Shown here one piece after another: positions 8,689-17,463 of a stretch of DNA of 64,000 bases. Below the pieces are notes generated by a model that worked only from the letters and a program-made list of their open reading frames with translations, did no database searches and was not told where the DNA came from. The stretch covers positions 558,001 to 622,000 of the forward strand of contig NZ_CP076458.1 of assembly GCF_018866245.1 (NCBI RefSeq), written 5' to 3'. Position 1 is the first letter of the stretch. Each line of letters opens with the position of its first letter. Source of the stretch: Novisyntrophococcus fermenticellae (GTDB lineage Bacteria; Bacillota; Clostridia; Lachnospirales; Lachnospiraceae). Both the position numbers and the translations under genes were made by a program.

Positions 8689-10215
8689 ATGCGTCTCAGC
8701 ATGGCGGTTTTATATGAATATTTTGAAAAGAGAGATGGAGAAATATGGGGAGAGCCGGAAAAATCGCTTTATCTAAAGGGTGCAGTCTGGTATAGAAAGG
8801 GTGGGTCAGAGAAAACTTCTGATCTCATATATGTAGGTTATGCGGAGGATATGGAAGGGGAACCTGAAGGAGAGTTTCATGGGATATGTCTGATCGGTAA
8901 TCAGGTGCTACAAAAACAGAGAAGACGGAATTGGATTTATCTTTCCGGAAACAAAGTGCTTCCTGATGTTTTCAATGAAGTACAGAACTTGTTTTTCTAT
9001 TATCAGGAATGGGAAGAGGAGCTGCATAAAGCCTTAATGAAAAACGCAGGAATCAGGGAATTGTGTGCCTTAAGCAGCGGCATATTTGATAACATGATTC
9101 AGGTATATGATCGGAATCTGTTCCTTCTTGCTACTGCGAATGAAAGTAAAGGCTTACAGGAATGGGAATACGATAAGACTACGGGAAAGCGAGTGCTTTC
9201 CATGGAGATTATTAATGATTTTAAACTGGATAAGCAGTTTAAAGAGACCATGTCAACAAAAGGGCCGCAGGTTTACGAAGGAAGTGCTATTTCCGGAAGG
9301 GTTCTATACATAAATTTCTGGGAAGAAGGACAATATGAGGGAAGGCTTTGCATCAGCGAGCTGAATAGAGCACTTACTAAAACAGATGAAGCGATGGCAG
9401 CCTGTCTTGCAGAGTATATACAAAGTGCATTAAAGTGGCAGAACTATTTTCCACAGCAAAAGTCCAGAATTTTAGAATCGCTGTTTTTAAAACTTCTGGA
9501 CGAGAAGATCGTGGATGAAAATGTATTCATACGCAGGCTTGGTGAGTATGAATGGGAAAGAAACGATGCATACTTCTGTATATTGATTAAGATGGATGAA
9601 AGAGATTTTGAAATCAGTGCGGGGCTGGCCACCTGCCATAAGCTGGAGATGCAGTTTCCCTTTGCCTTTGCATTTATATATCGGGAAGGTATTCTGATGT
9701 TGGTGAATAAAACCAGAATGGATATGGGAATCCACGAATTTTATTCATCATTTGCCCTGTTCCTGCGTGAGGGGCTTTTTAAGGCAGGAATAAGCAGAAG
9801 CTCTAAAGATTTTTTCCAGATTCGGGAGTACTATGAGCAGGGTATAATTGCTCTGGAGGTAGGACAGAAAACAGATCCCATGTTCTGGTATTATAAATTT
9901 GAGGACTATGTCGTGCCGTATCTGCTGGCAAAGGGAATGAAAGGATATCCGGCCAGGATTTTTTGTCCGGAGGGACTGGTACGGATTTTTGCATATGATG
10001 AGGGACATCATACGGATCTGGCCGGAACACTCAGGGTATATCTGGAATGCAATATGAATATTGCGCATGCATCAGAAAAATTATATATTCACAGAAGTAC
10101 TTTTTTGTATCGCATAGACCGAATTCAAAAGATAAGCAATATGGATATTCGGAATCCGGAAATACGCTTCTGGATTCTGATATCCTATCATCTGCTGGAC
10201 TATGAGAATTTGTGA
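8689..10215 (+). CDS. PucR/CdaR-type transcriptional regulator
   Basis: A 508-residue regulator starting at ATG 8689 behind a GGGGGGA ribosome binding site. The N-terminal part resembles the PucR sensory region, the middle a GGDEF-like domain of the CdaR type (about 265-390), and the C-terminal ~60 residues are a helix-turn-helix: LRVYLECNMNIAHASEKLYI followed by HRSTFLYRIDRIQKI, the signature of the PucR C-terminal HTH. No transmembrane segment is seen. Its start is 180 bp from the start of the divergent UroD-type methyltransferase gene, so that gene is the obvious target, and the shared interval should hold the operator. The inducer is unknown. Confidence 0.85.
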   Translation: MRLSMAVLYEYFEKRDGEIWGEPEKSLYLKGAVWYRKGGSEKTSDLIYVGYAEDMEGEPEGEFHGICLIGNQVLQKQRRRNWIYLSGNKVLPDVFNEVQNLFFYYQEWEEELHKALMKNAGIRELCALSSGIFDNMIQVYDRNLFLLATANESKGLQEWEYDKTTGKRVLSMEIINDFKLDKQFKETMSTKGPQVYEGSAISGRVLYINFWEEGQYEGRLCISELNRALTKTDEAMAACLAEYIQSALKWQNYFPQQKSRILESLFLKLLDEKIVDENVFIRRLGEYEWERNDAYFCILIKMDERDFEISAGLATCHKLEMQFPFAFAFIYREGILMLVNKTRMDMGIHEFYSSFALFLREGLFKAGISRSSKDFFQIREYYEQGIIALEVGQKTDPMFWYYKFEDYVVPYLLAKGMKGYPARIFCPEGLVRIFAYDEGHHTDLAGTLRVYLECNMNIAHASEKLYIHRSTFLYRIDRIQKISNMDIRNPEIRFWILISYHLLDYENL

Positions 10216-10227
10216 TGTAAAAATAAC

Positions 10228-10256
10228 TTGACAGAGATTTCATGAATTGTTACAAT
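10228..10256 (+). promoter_or_regulatory. Sigma-A promoter of the MarR gene
   Basis: TTGACA (10228-10233) and TACAAT (10251-10256) with 17 bp between them, 47 bp before the MarR start codon. Confidence 0.8.
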
Positions 10257-10260
10257 AGAA

Positions 10261-10285
10261 AGGTAGTTATGTAGTAATGCTACCT
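10261..10285. promoter_or_regulatory. Candidate MarR operator (autoregulation)
   Basis: AGGTAG at 10261-10266 and its complement CTACCT at 10280-10285 flank the expected transcription start. The same half-site (AGGTAG/CTACCT) recurs as a tighter palindrome before the downstream ATPase gene. The spacing differs (13 bases here, 5 there if counted from the same half-site), so the exact site is tentative. Confidence 0.5.
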
Positions 10286-10302
10286 ATTTAGAGGGAACGG
10301 AT

Positions 10303-10743
10303 ATGATAAAGAGTGAAAGAGTGGTTGGCTCCTGTTTTGGAAGCATTTCTCATATTATCCATTATAGAGGGGGACAACAACTGAAAAAGCTTGGGATAAC
10401 CAGCCAGCAAGGACGCCTTCTGTGGCTTATATATGATAGTATGCGGGCAGAGCATGTGATTAACAGGCAGTATCTGGAGAAAATTATGGATTTGCGGGGT
10501 CCTACAGTTACCAGCCTTTTGAATAGCCTGGAGGAAAAGGGCTATATTCTAAGAACTGTCTGCAAAGAGGATCACAGAGCCATGCAGCTGATAATCACCC
10601 CATCCGGTGAAGATATGGTGTATAACATAAAGGAAATCTTTGACCGCATGGATGCGAGATTGCTGCGTGGGATGACAGATGAGGAAATTCAGACACTGAG
10701 AACACTGCTGTTTAAGGTGTATGATAATCTTTTAATACCGTGA
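10303..10743 (+). CDS. MarR-family transcriptional regulator
   Basis: A 146-residue winged-helix regulator. The DNA-binding domain covers about residues 30-100: LGITSQQGRLLWLIYD, then the recognition region LRGPTVTSLLNSLEEKGYI (about 63-81) and the wing RTVCKEDHRAMQLIITPSG with the conserved Asp-x-Arg. The C-terminal helix (FKVYDNLL) would form the dimer interface. It lies immediately upstream of a P-type cation ATPase gene, and matching inverted repeats precede both genes, so it probably represses itself and the pump. The ligand is not apparent. Confidence 0.9.
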   Translation: MIKSERVVGSCFGSISHIIHYRGGQQLKKLGITSQQGRLLWLIYDSMRAEHVINRQYLEKIMDLRGPTVTSLLNSLEEKGYILRTVCKEDHRAMQLIITPSGEDMVYNIKEIFDRMDARLLRGMTDEEIQTLRTLLFKVYDNLLIP

Positions 10744-10756
10744 GATTTAAAAGTTC

Positions 10757-10775
10757 AGCAGGTGAATAGCCTGCT
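10757..10775 (+). terminator. Small hairpin after the MarR gene
   Basis: AGCAGG and CCTGCT separated by 7 bases, followed by a short T-rich stretch, 16 bp after the stop codon. A weak terminator or attenuator at best. Confidence 0.35.
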
Positions 10776-10788
10776 TTCTGATAAATCA

Positions 10789-10809
10789 ATAGGTAGATAT
10801 ACTACCTAT
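10789..10809. promoter_or_regulatory. Perfect inverted repeat before the ATPase gene, probable MarR operator
   Basis: ATAGGTAG-ATATA-CTACCTAT is a perfect 8-bp inverted repeat with a 5-bp spacer, 57 bp before the ATPase start. The size fits MarR-type operators, and its half-site also occurs in the marR promoter. Confidence 0.6.
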
Positions 10810-10866
10810 ATATTTGTGGCTACACCAATATGAGAACCGGTAAATTTTAAAGGAAAGGATGAGTTT

Positions 10867-13527
10867 ATGAGATGGTACGAAAAAAGCAAGAACCAGGTTT
10901 TGGAACTGTTAGACGGCAATATGACATGGGGGCTGTCCCGGGAAAGTGTCAGGGAAAAACAAGATAAATACGGAAAAAATGAGTTTGTAAAAGGCGAGAA
11001 GCCGAGTCTTATGAAGACAATCTTTCATCATTTGAAGGATGTATCTACGATAGTTCTTATTATAGCGGCAATTCTATCCCTTATGCTGGCTTTACGGCAG
11101 GGTGAAGGATTCATTGAGCCGCTTGTGATATCTGCGATTATTGTTATGAATTTAATTTTGGCTATTACGCAGGAGGGAAAGGCAGAAAAGGCTTTGGAAT
11201 CATTGGCCGACCTGAACAGTCCATCCTGTTTTGTAATACGGGATGGAAACCGTCAGGAAATTGATACAGGCGAACTTGTGCCGGGAGACATCATTCTGGT
11301 AGAAACCGGCTCTCTGGTTCCGGCGGATGCAAGAATACTGGAAAGCAATAGCCTGATGGTGGATGAATCATCACTGACAGGAGAAAGCGAAGCGTCGGAG
11401 AAGAACGATGAAAAACTTCCGGAGGGAAAAGTGCCTGTTGCGGCACAAAGCAATATGATTTTTTCGGGTTGTCTGGTAACGGCAGGGAATGCGTCCGCAA
11501 TCGTGACAGACACCGGCATGAATACACAGATGGGGAAAATAGCCGGATTTCTGGAAAGCAGCAAAAAGGGTAAAACACCGCTGCAGCAACGACTGGATAA
11601 AGTGGGGAAAAATATCAGTATTGTCGCTGTCATATCGGCTGTTATACTATTTTTTGCCGGCATGATACGGGGAGATAACTTCTGGAGCATGATTATGCTG
11701 GCCGTGACGCTGGCAGTAGCAGCAGTACCGGAAACCTTATCTTTGATTGTTACTTTAAGTCTGTCAAATGGTGTTAAGAATATGGTGCAGAAGAATGCAT
11801 TGATTCGAAAACTTTCAGCAGTTGAGACACTGGGAAATACTTCCGTGATCTGTTCTGATAAGACAGGAACACTGACACAAAACCGGATGTCCATCAAAAG
11901 AATGTGCCTGAATGGAGAAAACCCGGTAAGAGACACAGACAGGTTTTCTGATAAGCAGACAGAATTTCTAAAATTATTGGCTTGCGCCAGCAATGCGGTG
12001 ATTCAGGTAGACGATGAGGGAAAGCAGCAGTATATCGGGGATGCAACAGAATCCGCCATTATAAGACTGCTAAGTGATAAGGGAATGGATAAGACAGAGA
12101 TAGAAAAAGAATATCCGCGCGTGGCCGAGATACCATTTTCTTCTGAACGAAAGATGATGACAGTAGTGGTCAGGGCTCCCAAAGGCGGCTTTATTGTTTT
12201 GACAAAAGGGGCACTGGATCGTATCCCTTTTAACCGGAGAGAAGCAGAACGTGCAAAACAGATTCAAAGGCTGCATGATGCATTTGCACAGGATGCATTG
12301 CGGGTGATTGCCCTTGGCATGCGACATATCGACGAACTTCCCGGTGAATCTGAGCTCGCATCACTGGAGCAGAATCTGGATTTCGCAGGTATCATAGGGC
12401 TGATTGATCCTCCCAGAGCGGAAGCGGCAGAGGCAATTGTAAAGGCGGAGAAAGCGGGTATCCGTACAATTATGATAACGGGTGATCATGCAGCTACTGC
12501 AGGAGCAATTGCCAAAGAAATTGGTATCCTGTCTGCAGAACAAAAGGTTATCACCGGTGCAGAGTTGGAGGAGATGACAGATGAAGAACTGGAATCTTCG
12601 ATTGAAGCGTATTCCGTGTATGCGAGAGTTGCACCGGCAGACAAGATACGAATCGTAGAGGCGTGGCAGAAGAAGGGAGACGTGGTTGCCATGACAGGCG
12701 ATGGCGTCAATGATGCCCCGGCCCTGAAGGCTGCTGATGTGGGAATTGCCATGGGAAAGGCAGGAACAGAAGTAGCGAAGAACGCTTCAGACATGGTACT
12801 GACCGACGATAATTTCGCCACGATTGTAGAGGCGGTGCATGAGGGAAGAAAGGTATATTCTAATATAAGAAAGACAATTTATTTCCTGTTAGTATGTAAT
12901 CTTTCGGAAATATTTGTGATGCTGTTTGCACAGCTTGCCGGATGGGGCGTTCTGGTAACCCCGGTAATGCTGTTGTTGATTAATGTGCTGGGTGATGGAA
13001 TCCCCGGACTTCAGCTTGCGAAAGAACAATCGGATATGAAAATTATGGAAAGCAAGCCGGTAAAGCGTTCGGAAAGTCTGTTTAGCGGCGGGCTTCTCCA
13101 GGTAATTGTTCAACAGACAGTTCTCTGTTCCGTAGTAGTGCTGGTGGCCTTCTATATTGGTGCTTATATCCCAGTCGGTACGGGAGAACCTTCACTGCAG
13201 ATGGGGCAGACGCTGGCCTTTCTGGTATTGGGCTGGACCTCTATACTGCACATCTTTACGGTACGGAGCAGGGTTTCTATGTTCAAACGTTCTCTTTCAG
13301 ATAATCCGATGCTGGCAGTCAGTGCCGTCACCATGATGCTTGCATTGGTTGTACTATGTACGGTCCCGTGGATTGGAGAACCTCTTGGACTGACGGTTAT
13401 TGATACTGCTTATTGGGGTGCAGGGATCATACTGAGCATCCTCCCATCCTTTGTAGCAGAGATAAAGAAACATTTTGACAACCGGACTGTGTACAGGGAA
13501 TATGAATATTCCTCTGACCATGCGTGA
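10867..13527 (+). CDS. P-type cation-translocating ATPase (Ca2+-ATPase-like, type II)
   Basis: An 886-residue type II pump with all catalytic motifs: actuator-domain TGES (about 171-174), phosphorylation loop SDKTGTLTQNR with Asp331, nucleotide-domain and hinge motifs, and TGDGVNDAPALKAADVGIAMG. An N-terminal cation-ATPase domain and about ten membrane helices are present. In M4 the ion-binding motif reads AAVPETLSL where most Ca2+ pumps have PEGLP, and M6 reads INVLGDGIPGL. So calcium is the default guess, but Mn2+, Na+ or another ion is possible. It appears to be under the adjacent MarR regulator. It ends in a long perfect hairpin. Confidence 0.9.
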   Translation: MRWYEKSKNQVLELLDGNMTWGLSRESVREKQDKYGKNEFVKGEKPSLMKTIFHHLKDVSTIVLIIAAILSLMLALRQGEGFIEPLVISAIIVMNLILAITQEGKAEKALESLADLNSPSCFVIRDGNRQEIDTGELVPGDIILVETGSLVPADARILESNSLMVDESSLTGESEASEKNDEKLPEGKVPVAAQSNMIFSGCLVTAGNASAIVTDTGMNTQMGKIAGFLESSKKGKTPLQQRLDKVGKNISIVAVISAVILFFAGMIRGDNFWSMIMLAVTLAVAAVPETLSLIVTLSLSNGVKNMVQKNALIRKLSAVETLGNTSVICSDKTGTLTQNRMSIKRMCLNGENPVRDTDRFSDKQTEFLKLLACASNAVIQVDDEGKQQYIGDATESAIIRLLSDKGMDKTEIEKEYPRVAEIPFSSERKMMTVVVRAPKGGFIVLTKGALDRIPFNRREAERAKQIQRLHDAFAQDALRVIALGMRHIDELPGESELASLEQNLDFAGIIGLIDPPRAEAAEAIVKAEKAGIRTIMITGDHAATAGAIAKEIGILSAEQKVITGAELEEMTDEELESSIEAYSVYARVAPADKIRIVEAWQKKGDVVAMTGDGVNDAPALKAADVGIAMGKAGTEVAKNASDMVLTDDNFATIVEAVHEGRKVYSNIRKTIYFLLVCNLSEIFVMLFAQLAGWGVLVTPVMLLLINVLGDGIPGLQLAKEQSDMKIMESKPVKRSESLFSGGLLQVIVQQTVLCSVVVLVAFYIGAYIPVGTGEPSLQMGQTLAFLVLGWTSILHIFTVRSRVSMFKRSLSDNPMLAVSAVTMMLALVVLCTVPWIGEPLGLTVIDTAYWGAGIILSILPSFVAEIKKHFDNRTVYREYEYSSDHA

Positions 13528-13533
13528 CAATTC

Positions 13534-13585
13534 ATATGATATAAGGGGCAAAAGGTTGTTTGACCTTTTGCCCCTTATATCATAT
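13534..13585. terminator. Perfect bidirectional terminator
   Basis: A 23-bp perfect inverted repeat (arms 13534-13556 and 13563-13585, core AAGGGGCAAAAGGT) with a 6-base loop. It sits exactly between the convergent ATPase and permease genes and abuts the permease stop codon. Confidence 0.9.
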
Positions 13586-14905
13586 CTATTCAACTTTCTG
13601 TTTTCCTAAATTAAGAACAATATTCAAAATAATCGTAACAACTCCGGCAACAAATAATCCATTACTGAAAAGCATGGAAAGAACGACAGGCAGTTTTTCA
13701 AATGCACCTGACGTAAAGGAGGCGCCGACACCAAGGGCCAGTCCTGTTCCCACAATCAGAGAGTTATTGTTATCCGAATAATCAACGGATGAAAGGATAG
13801 AAATCCCGGCTGCAGAGATTGTGCCAAACAGTGCCAGGGTCGCGCCGCCGATTACTGGCTTTGGGATACAGGTGATGAAGGCTGAACATTTTGGAATCAG
13901 GCTGATAATCAGCAGCATAATCCCTGCACAGCCCACGGTAGAACGGGCTCCGATTCCTGAGAGTTTAATAACCCCCACGTTTTCATTAAACATGGAGGAG
14001 GGAACTGAGTTAAAGGCTCCTGCCACCATCTGTGCAAAAGCCTGCCCACGCATACCGTCCACTTTTGCCTTATCATCTGTATGGGTTCCACGTACATCAT
14101 CCAGAAAGGCATAGACGCCGATACATTGAATCATGTTGATTACGCAAAATAAGGTCATGATCAGTGTGGCATCCAGTCTGAATTTTGGAAATCCGAAATG
14201 AAATGGTGTAATCAGTTCAAACCAACGGGCTTCTGTTACCGGAGTGAAATCCACCATGCCAAGAGGAACGGCAATTAAAGTACCTATCCCAAGGCCAAGC
14301 AAGAGAGAGATAGATTGAATCAGGGCATTTCCAAAGCGGTTAAATAATACGATACATATCAGGACTACCAACCCCAAAATCAGATTCTTAACATCGCCAA
14401 AACCGGATACGCCGTCCCCTCCTGCCAGATCGGAAAAGGCAGTAGGTGCCAAAGTTATGCCGATTAAGGTAACAAAGGACCCAATCACCACAGGAGGAAA
14501 GAATTTCAGTATACGCTGCATAAAGAAACAGACGATAAACATCAAAAGACCCGAGGCAATAATTGCTCCAAATACGGTTGGAAGACCGTATTGCCGGCCG
14601 ATTACAATCATAGCACCCAAAGGGGCAAATGCTGAGCCGAGTACGATAGGCAGTCTGGAACCGATATGCCTGCCCAGGCCATATACCTGAATCAGGATTG
14701 CGATAGCACTGGTGAAAAGATTTGCAGCTACCAGATATGCAGTGGTTTTCGCATCAAGACCCAGCGGCCCGCTCATAATTAATGGTACGGCGATGGAGCC
14801 GGGGCACATAGTCAATACATGCTGTAATCCCATAATCAGATTTTGCGAAACAGATGTTTTGTTTTCCAAAGTTTGTGAATTACCATCTGACATAGATTTT
14901 TCCAT
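13586..14905 (-). CDS. NCS2 nucleobase:cation symporter (xanthine/uracil permease)
   Basis: A 439-residue membrane protein with about 14 hydrophobic segments. NCS2 signatures: MGLQHVLTMCPGSIAVPLIM near the N-terminus, the NENVGVIKLSGIGARSTVG signature (about 304-322), and GGATLALFGTISAAG in the C-terminal half. It starts at ATG 14905 with GGAGG upstream. The gene is 34 bp downstream of a nucleoside/nucleobase deaminase gene on the same strand, so import of a purine or pyrimidine base coupled to its deamination is the likely job. The exact base cannot be read off; xanthine/guanine-type substrates fit the neighbour better than uracil. Confidence 0.88.
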   Translation of the reverse strand: MEKSMSDGNSQTLENKTSVSQNLIMGLQHVLTMCPGSIAVPLIMSGPLGLDAKTTAYLVAANLFTSAIAILIQVYGLGRHIGSRLPIVLGSAFAPLGAMIVIGRQYGLPTVFGAIIASGLLMFIVCFFMQRILKFFPPVVIGSFVTLIGITLAPTAFSDLAGGDGVSGFGDVKNLILGLVVLICIVLFNRFGNALIQSISLLLGLGIGTLIAVPLGMVDFTPVTEARWFELITPFHFGFPKFRLDATLIMTLFCVINMIQCIGVYAFLDDVRGTHTDDKAKVDGMRGQAFAQMVAGAFNSVPSSMFNENVGVIKLSGIGARSTVGCAGIMLLIISLIPKCSAFITCIPKPVIGGATLALFGTISAAGISILSSVDYSDNNNSLIVGTGLALGVGASFTSGAFEKLPVVLSMLFSNGLFVAGVVTIILNIVLNLGKQKVE

Positions 14906-14939
14906 GGAAACTCCTCCTATAATCCATTATTGAATGTAA

Positions 14940-15425
14940 TTAATCCCAGTAACCCTGGTGTACCTGGGCGGCCTCAACCTCCAGTTCCGGAAAAGGACCG
15001 ACAACTTTGATATCTTTTTGCCCTTTGCTGAAAACATCACGGCAGGGAAGGTCAAAGGTAGGATTCTGTTCATTACTGCCTGTAAGCTCCAGAAGGCGGC
15101 GCTCTGTCATAGCGTATGCGACGGTTCCGATACCTGCCCAGTAGATGGCTCCAGAACACATGGCGCATGGCTCAGCTGTCGTATAAAGTGTACAGTCTTT
15201 TAAGAAATCTCTGGAATATTCATGTGAGGCGCGTGCTGCCAGAGTAGCTTCTGCATGACCGGTGCATATCTTTTCGGTAATCTCAATATTCTCCTGTTCC
15301 ATCACAATATTGCCCTCACCATCTACGAGAATTGCTCCAAAAGGTGTATTTCCGTGGGCTCTGGAGTCTCTGGAAACCTGGATTGCTCTTTTTAAATATT
15401 CTTCATGACTTTTACGATTGCTCAT
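14940..15425 (-). CDS. Nucleobase/nucleoside deaminase (guanine deaminase-like CDA fold)
   Basis: A 161-residue zinc deaminase. The zinc-binding and catalytic motifs are HAEATL (His and catalytic Glu) and TAEPCAMCSGAIYWAGIG with the two Cys ligands. The length matches bacterial GuaD (about 156 residues) better than TadA, and the C-terminal extension after the core also fits small-molecule substrates. It starts at ATG 15425 with AGGAGG upstream. It is first in an operon with the NCS2 permease, divergent from a GntR-family gene. Guanine or another purine base is the best guess; cytosine-type substrates are not excluded. Confidence 0.82.
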   Translation of the reverse strand: MSNRKSHEEYLKRAIQVSRDSRAHGNTPFGAILVDGEGNIVMEQENIEITEKICTGHAEATLAARASHEYSRDFLKDCTLYTTAEPCAMCSGAIYWAGIGTVAYAMTERRLLELTGSNEQNPTFDLPCRDVFSKGQKDIKVVGPFPELEVEAAQVHQGYWD

Positions 15426-15453
15426 AATATTTCCTCCTAGTTATAATGTAATA

Positions 15454-15462
15454 GGTAATACC
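15454..15462. promoter_or_regulatory. Candidate GntR operator in the divergent promoter region
   Basis: GGTAATACC, an inverted repeat within the wider near-palindrome ATAGGTAATACCTTAT, lies between the deaminase start and the GntR promoter (TATAAT at about 15523). GntR-family proteins usually bind such short palindromes; the assignment is inference. Confidence 0.4.
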
Positions 15463-15600
15463 TTATACGTATAATAACATATCAAATCTTATTATTCAAT
15501 TGTTTTTTTAGTAAATTTTATGTATAATGGGAACATCAGCAAATTGTCTAGCCGCTTAAGCAAATAGGCTGAAGCGTATTTGAGCGAGGTATATTTTCAG

Positions 15601-16359
15601 ATGAAGAAAATCAAATCACAATCTCTTAGCGATGAGGTAAGGCAGGAGATTTTAAATTATATTAAGACTTCTTTTGATGGTAAGGATAATAAACTGCCAA
15701 CAGAAGAACAGTTTTGTGAAATATTGGGCGTCAGCCGTATTACAATACGCACGGCCTTGAATTCCCTTGCAAGTGACGGGATTATCTTCCGGCGCCAGGG
15801 CAAGGGAACCTTTATCAATCCTCAGGCAGTAAGTATGAAAGTCCAGTTCAACCCGGTATCACTATTCAGTGATATGATTGTCCAATGTGGGTATAAGCCG
15901 TCTATAAAACTTCTGAAATCCCAGCGTATCAGGGCAGATCAGAAGGCAGCGGATCTGCTGCAGATATCCGAAGGCGATGCTGTTGTTTCCGCAAAGAAGA
16001 TATTTTTGGCCGATGATAAGCCCTGCGCCTATTGTGCGGATTATTTTCCGGAATCCATATTGAAAAGTCCTGCCGATCTCAAATTGATTGAAGAGTATCC
16101 GGATTCTCTTTTTGATTTTCTGGATGCACGCTGTGAAAGGAAGGTAGAGTGGGATCGCACAGAAATTTTGACGGTGACCAATGCAGACCATCCGGAATTA
16201 ACGGAGTACTTTCAGTGTGGGAACCGCATAAAAGCATTTTTACTCCTGGATTGTATTAATTTTGACGGAAATGATCATCCGGCGGTGTATGCCCAGGAAT
16301 ATGTGGACACGAATTACATTAAATTCAACAGTATACGACAGAAGAAATATCGGTCATAG
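15601..16359 (+). CDS. GntR-family regulator with UTRA domain (HutC type)
   Basis: A 252-residue regulator if it starts at ATG 15601 (MKKIKSQSLSDEV); an in-frame TTG at 15580 would add seven residues. The choice is uncertain because GAGG lies 12 bases before the ATG. The N-terminal winged helix is complete: LPTEEQFCEILGVSRITIR, then ALNSLASDGIIFRRQGKGTFI. The C-terminal 160 residues form a UTRA effector domain ending in the AQEYVDTNYIKF strand. It is divergent from the deaminase/permease operon and just upstream of the YiaK-type reductase and AEC transporter genes, so it could control either set. Confidence 0.88.
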   Translation: MKKIKSQSLSDEVRQEILNYIKTSFDGKDNKLPTEEQFCEILGVSRITIRTALNSLASDGIIFRRQGKGTFINPQAVSMKVQFNPVSLFSDMIVQCGYKPSIKLLKSQRIRADQKAADLLQISEGDAVVSAKKIFLADDKPCAYCADYFPESILKSPADLKLIEEYPDSLFDFLDARCERKVEWDRTEILTVTNADHPELTEYFQCGNRIKAFLLLDCINFDGNDHPAVYAQEYVDTNYIKFNSIRQKKYRS

Positions 16360-16402
16360 AAGACAGGTACAATATAAAACAGAGAAGGTGAGGAAGTTGC
16401 AT

Positions 16403-17446
16403 ATGCGTATAGAGCATGAGGTTTTAAAGGAAACCATAAAAAAGGCGTTGCTGCATGCAGGCCTGAATGAAGAAGCGGCCGAAGTCTGTGCAAAGACACA
16501 TGCCGCATCCAGTGCGGATGGGATCGAAAGCCATGGCTTGAACCGGGTTCCCCGTTTTGTGGAATATGTCCAAAAGGGGTGGGTTGACCCAAAGGCAAAG
16601 CCGCAGCTCGTACAGGCAAAAGGTGCAGTAGAAAATTATGACGGACACTTGGGAATTGGTATTACAAATGCAATTTATTGTTCCGACAGGGCTGTTGAAC
16701 TGGCTAAAATCCATGGAATTGGCTGCGTTACATTGAAGAATACAACCCACTGGATGCGGGGTGGGACTTATGCGTGGCGGATGGCAGAAGCCGGATACAT
16801 GGGGATATGCTGGACAAATACGGAAAGTTGTATGCCCTTGTGGGGAAGTGATGAACCGGGAGTCGGCAATAATCCATTCTGTGTGGCTATTCCCCGTGAA
16901 AATGGGCCAATAGTCCTGGATATGGCTATGAGCCAGTATGCATATGGGAAATTGGGCGTGTACAGACTCGCAGGGAAAGAATTACCTTATCCCGGAGGTT
17001 TTGATAAAGACGGACATTTAACTTCGGATCCGGGAGCAATCGAAGACAGTAAGAGAATTCTCCCAACCGGTTATTGGAAGGGAAGTGGAATGGCCATCGT
17101 TCTTGATTTGGCAGCAGCACTTATGGCCAATGGAAAAAGCGGAACGGACCTGGATGAGGAAAACCAGGGCAGTTGTACCGGATGCTGTCAGATTTTCATA
17201 GCCTATGACCCGTATCTATTCGGGAGCAGAGATGAAATACAGGCAATGCTAGATAAAAGAGTGGCAGCTGCCGACAGTTCTCATCCTGAGGAGGCAGGGA
17301 GGAAGGTAAGCTGTCCGGGTGAGCGTACCATTCAGGTGCGAAAGGAAAGCATGGAAAAAGGAATTCAAGTAAATGAGCAGATATGGGAACAGGTGAAGGC
17401 GATTGCAGAGGGTAATATGGACATCACCGATATTTCTGTCAGATGA
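16403..17446 (+). CDS. yiaK: 2,3-diketo-L-gulonate reductase-like dehydrogenase (YiaK/Ldh_2 family)
   Basis: A 347-residue NAD(P)H-dependent reductase of the malate/L-lactate dehydrogenase (Ldh_2) superfamily. The start is ATG 16403 (MRIEHEVLKE) behind GTGAGG. Similarity to E. coli YiaK is extensive by memory: SHGLNRVPRF (catalytic His), HGIGCVTLKNTTHWMRGG, GYMGICWTN, and RILPTGYWKGSGMAIVLD. YiaK reduces 2,3-diketo-L-gulonate to 3-keto-L-gulonate in L-ascorbate/gulonate-type catabolism; here the rest of that pathway is absent and the substrate may be another 2-keto acid. It is followed after 17 bp by an AEC-family transporter that could export or import the keto or hydroxy acid. Confidence 0.85.
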   Translation: MRIEHEVLKETIKKALLHAGLNEEAAEVCAKTHAASSADGIESHGLNRVPRFVEYVQKGWVDPKAKPQLVQAKGAVENYDGHLGIGITNAIYCSDRAVELAKIHGIGCVTLKNTTHWMRGGTYAWRMAEAGYMGICWTNTESCMPLWGSDEPGVGNNPFCVAIPRENGPIVLDMAMSQYAYGKLGVYRLAGKELPYPGGFDKDGHLTSDPGAIEDSKRILPTGYWKGSGMAIVLDLAAALMANGKSGTDLDEENQGSCTGCCQIFIAYDPYLFGSRDEIQAMLDKRVAAADSSHPEEAGRKVSCPGERTIQVRKESMEKGIQVNEQIWEQVKAIAEGNMDITDISVR

Positions 17447-17463
17447 TAATGGGAGGAAGATAA

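Noticed and set aside
11253..11993. 246-codon open frame on the minus strand inside the P-type ATPase gene
   Set aside because: Ser/Thr/Pro-rich shadow of a conserved gene, without translation signals or homology that I can recognise.
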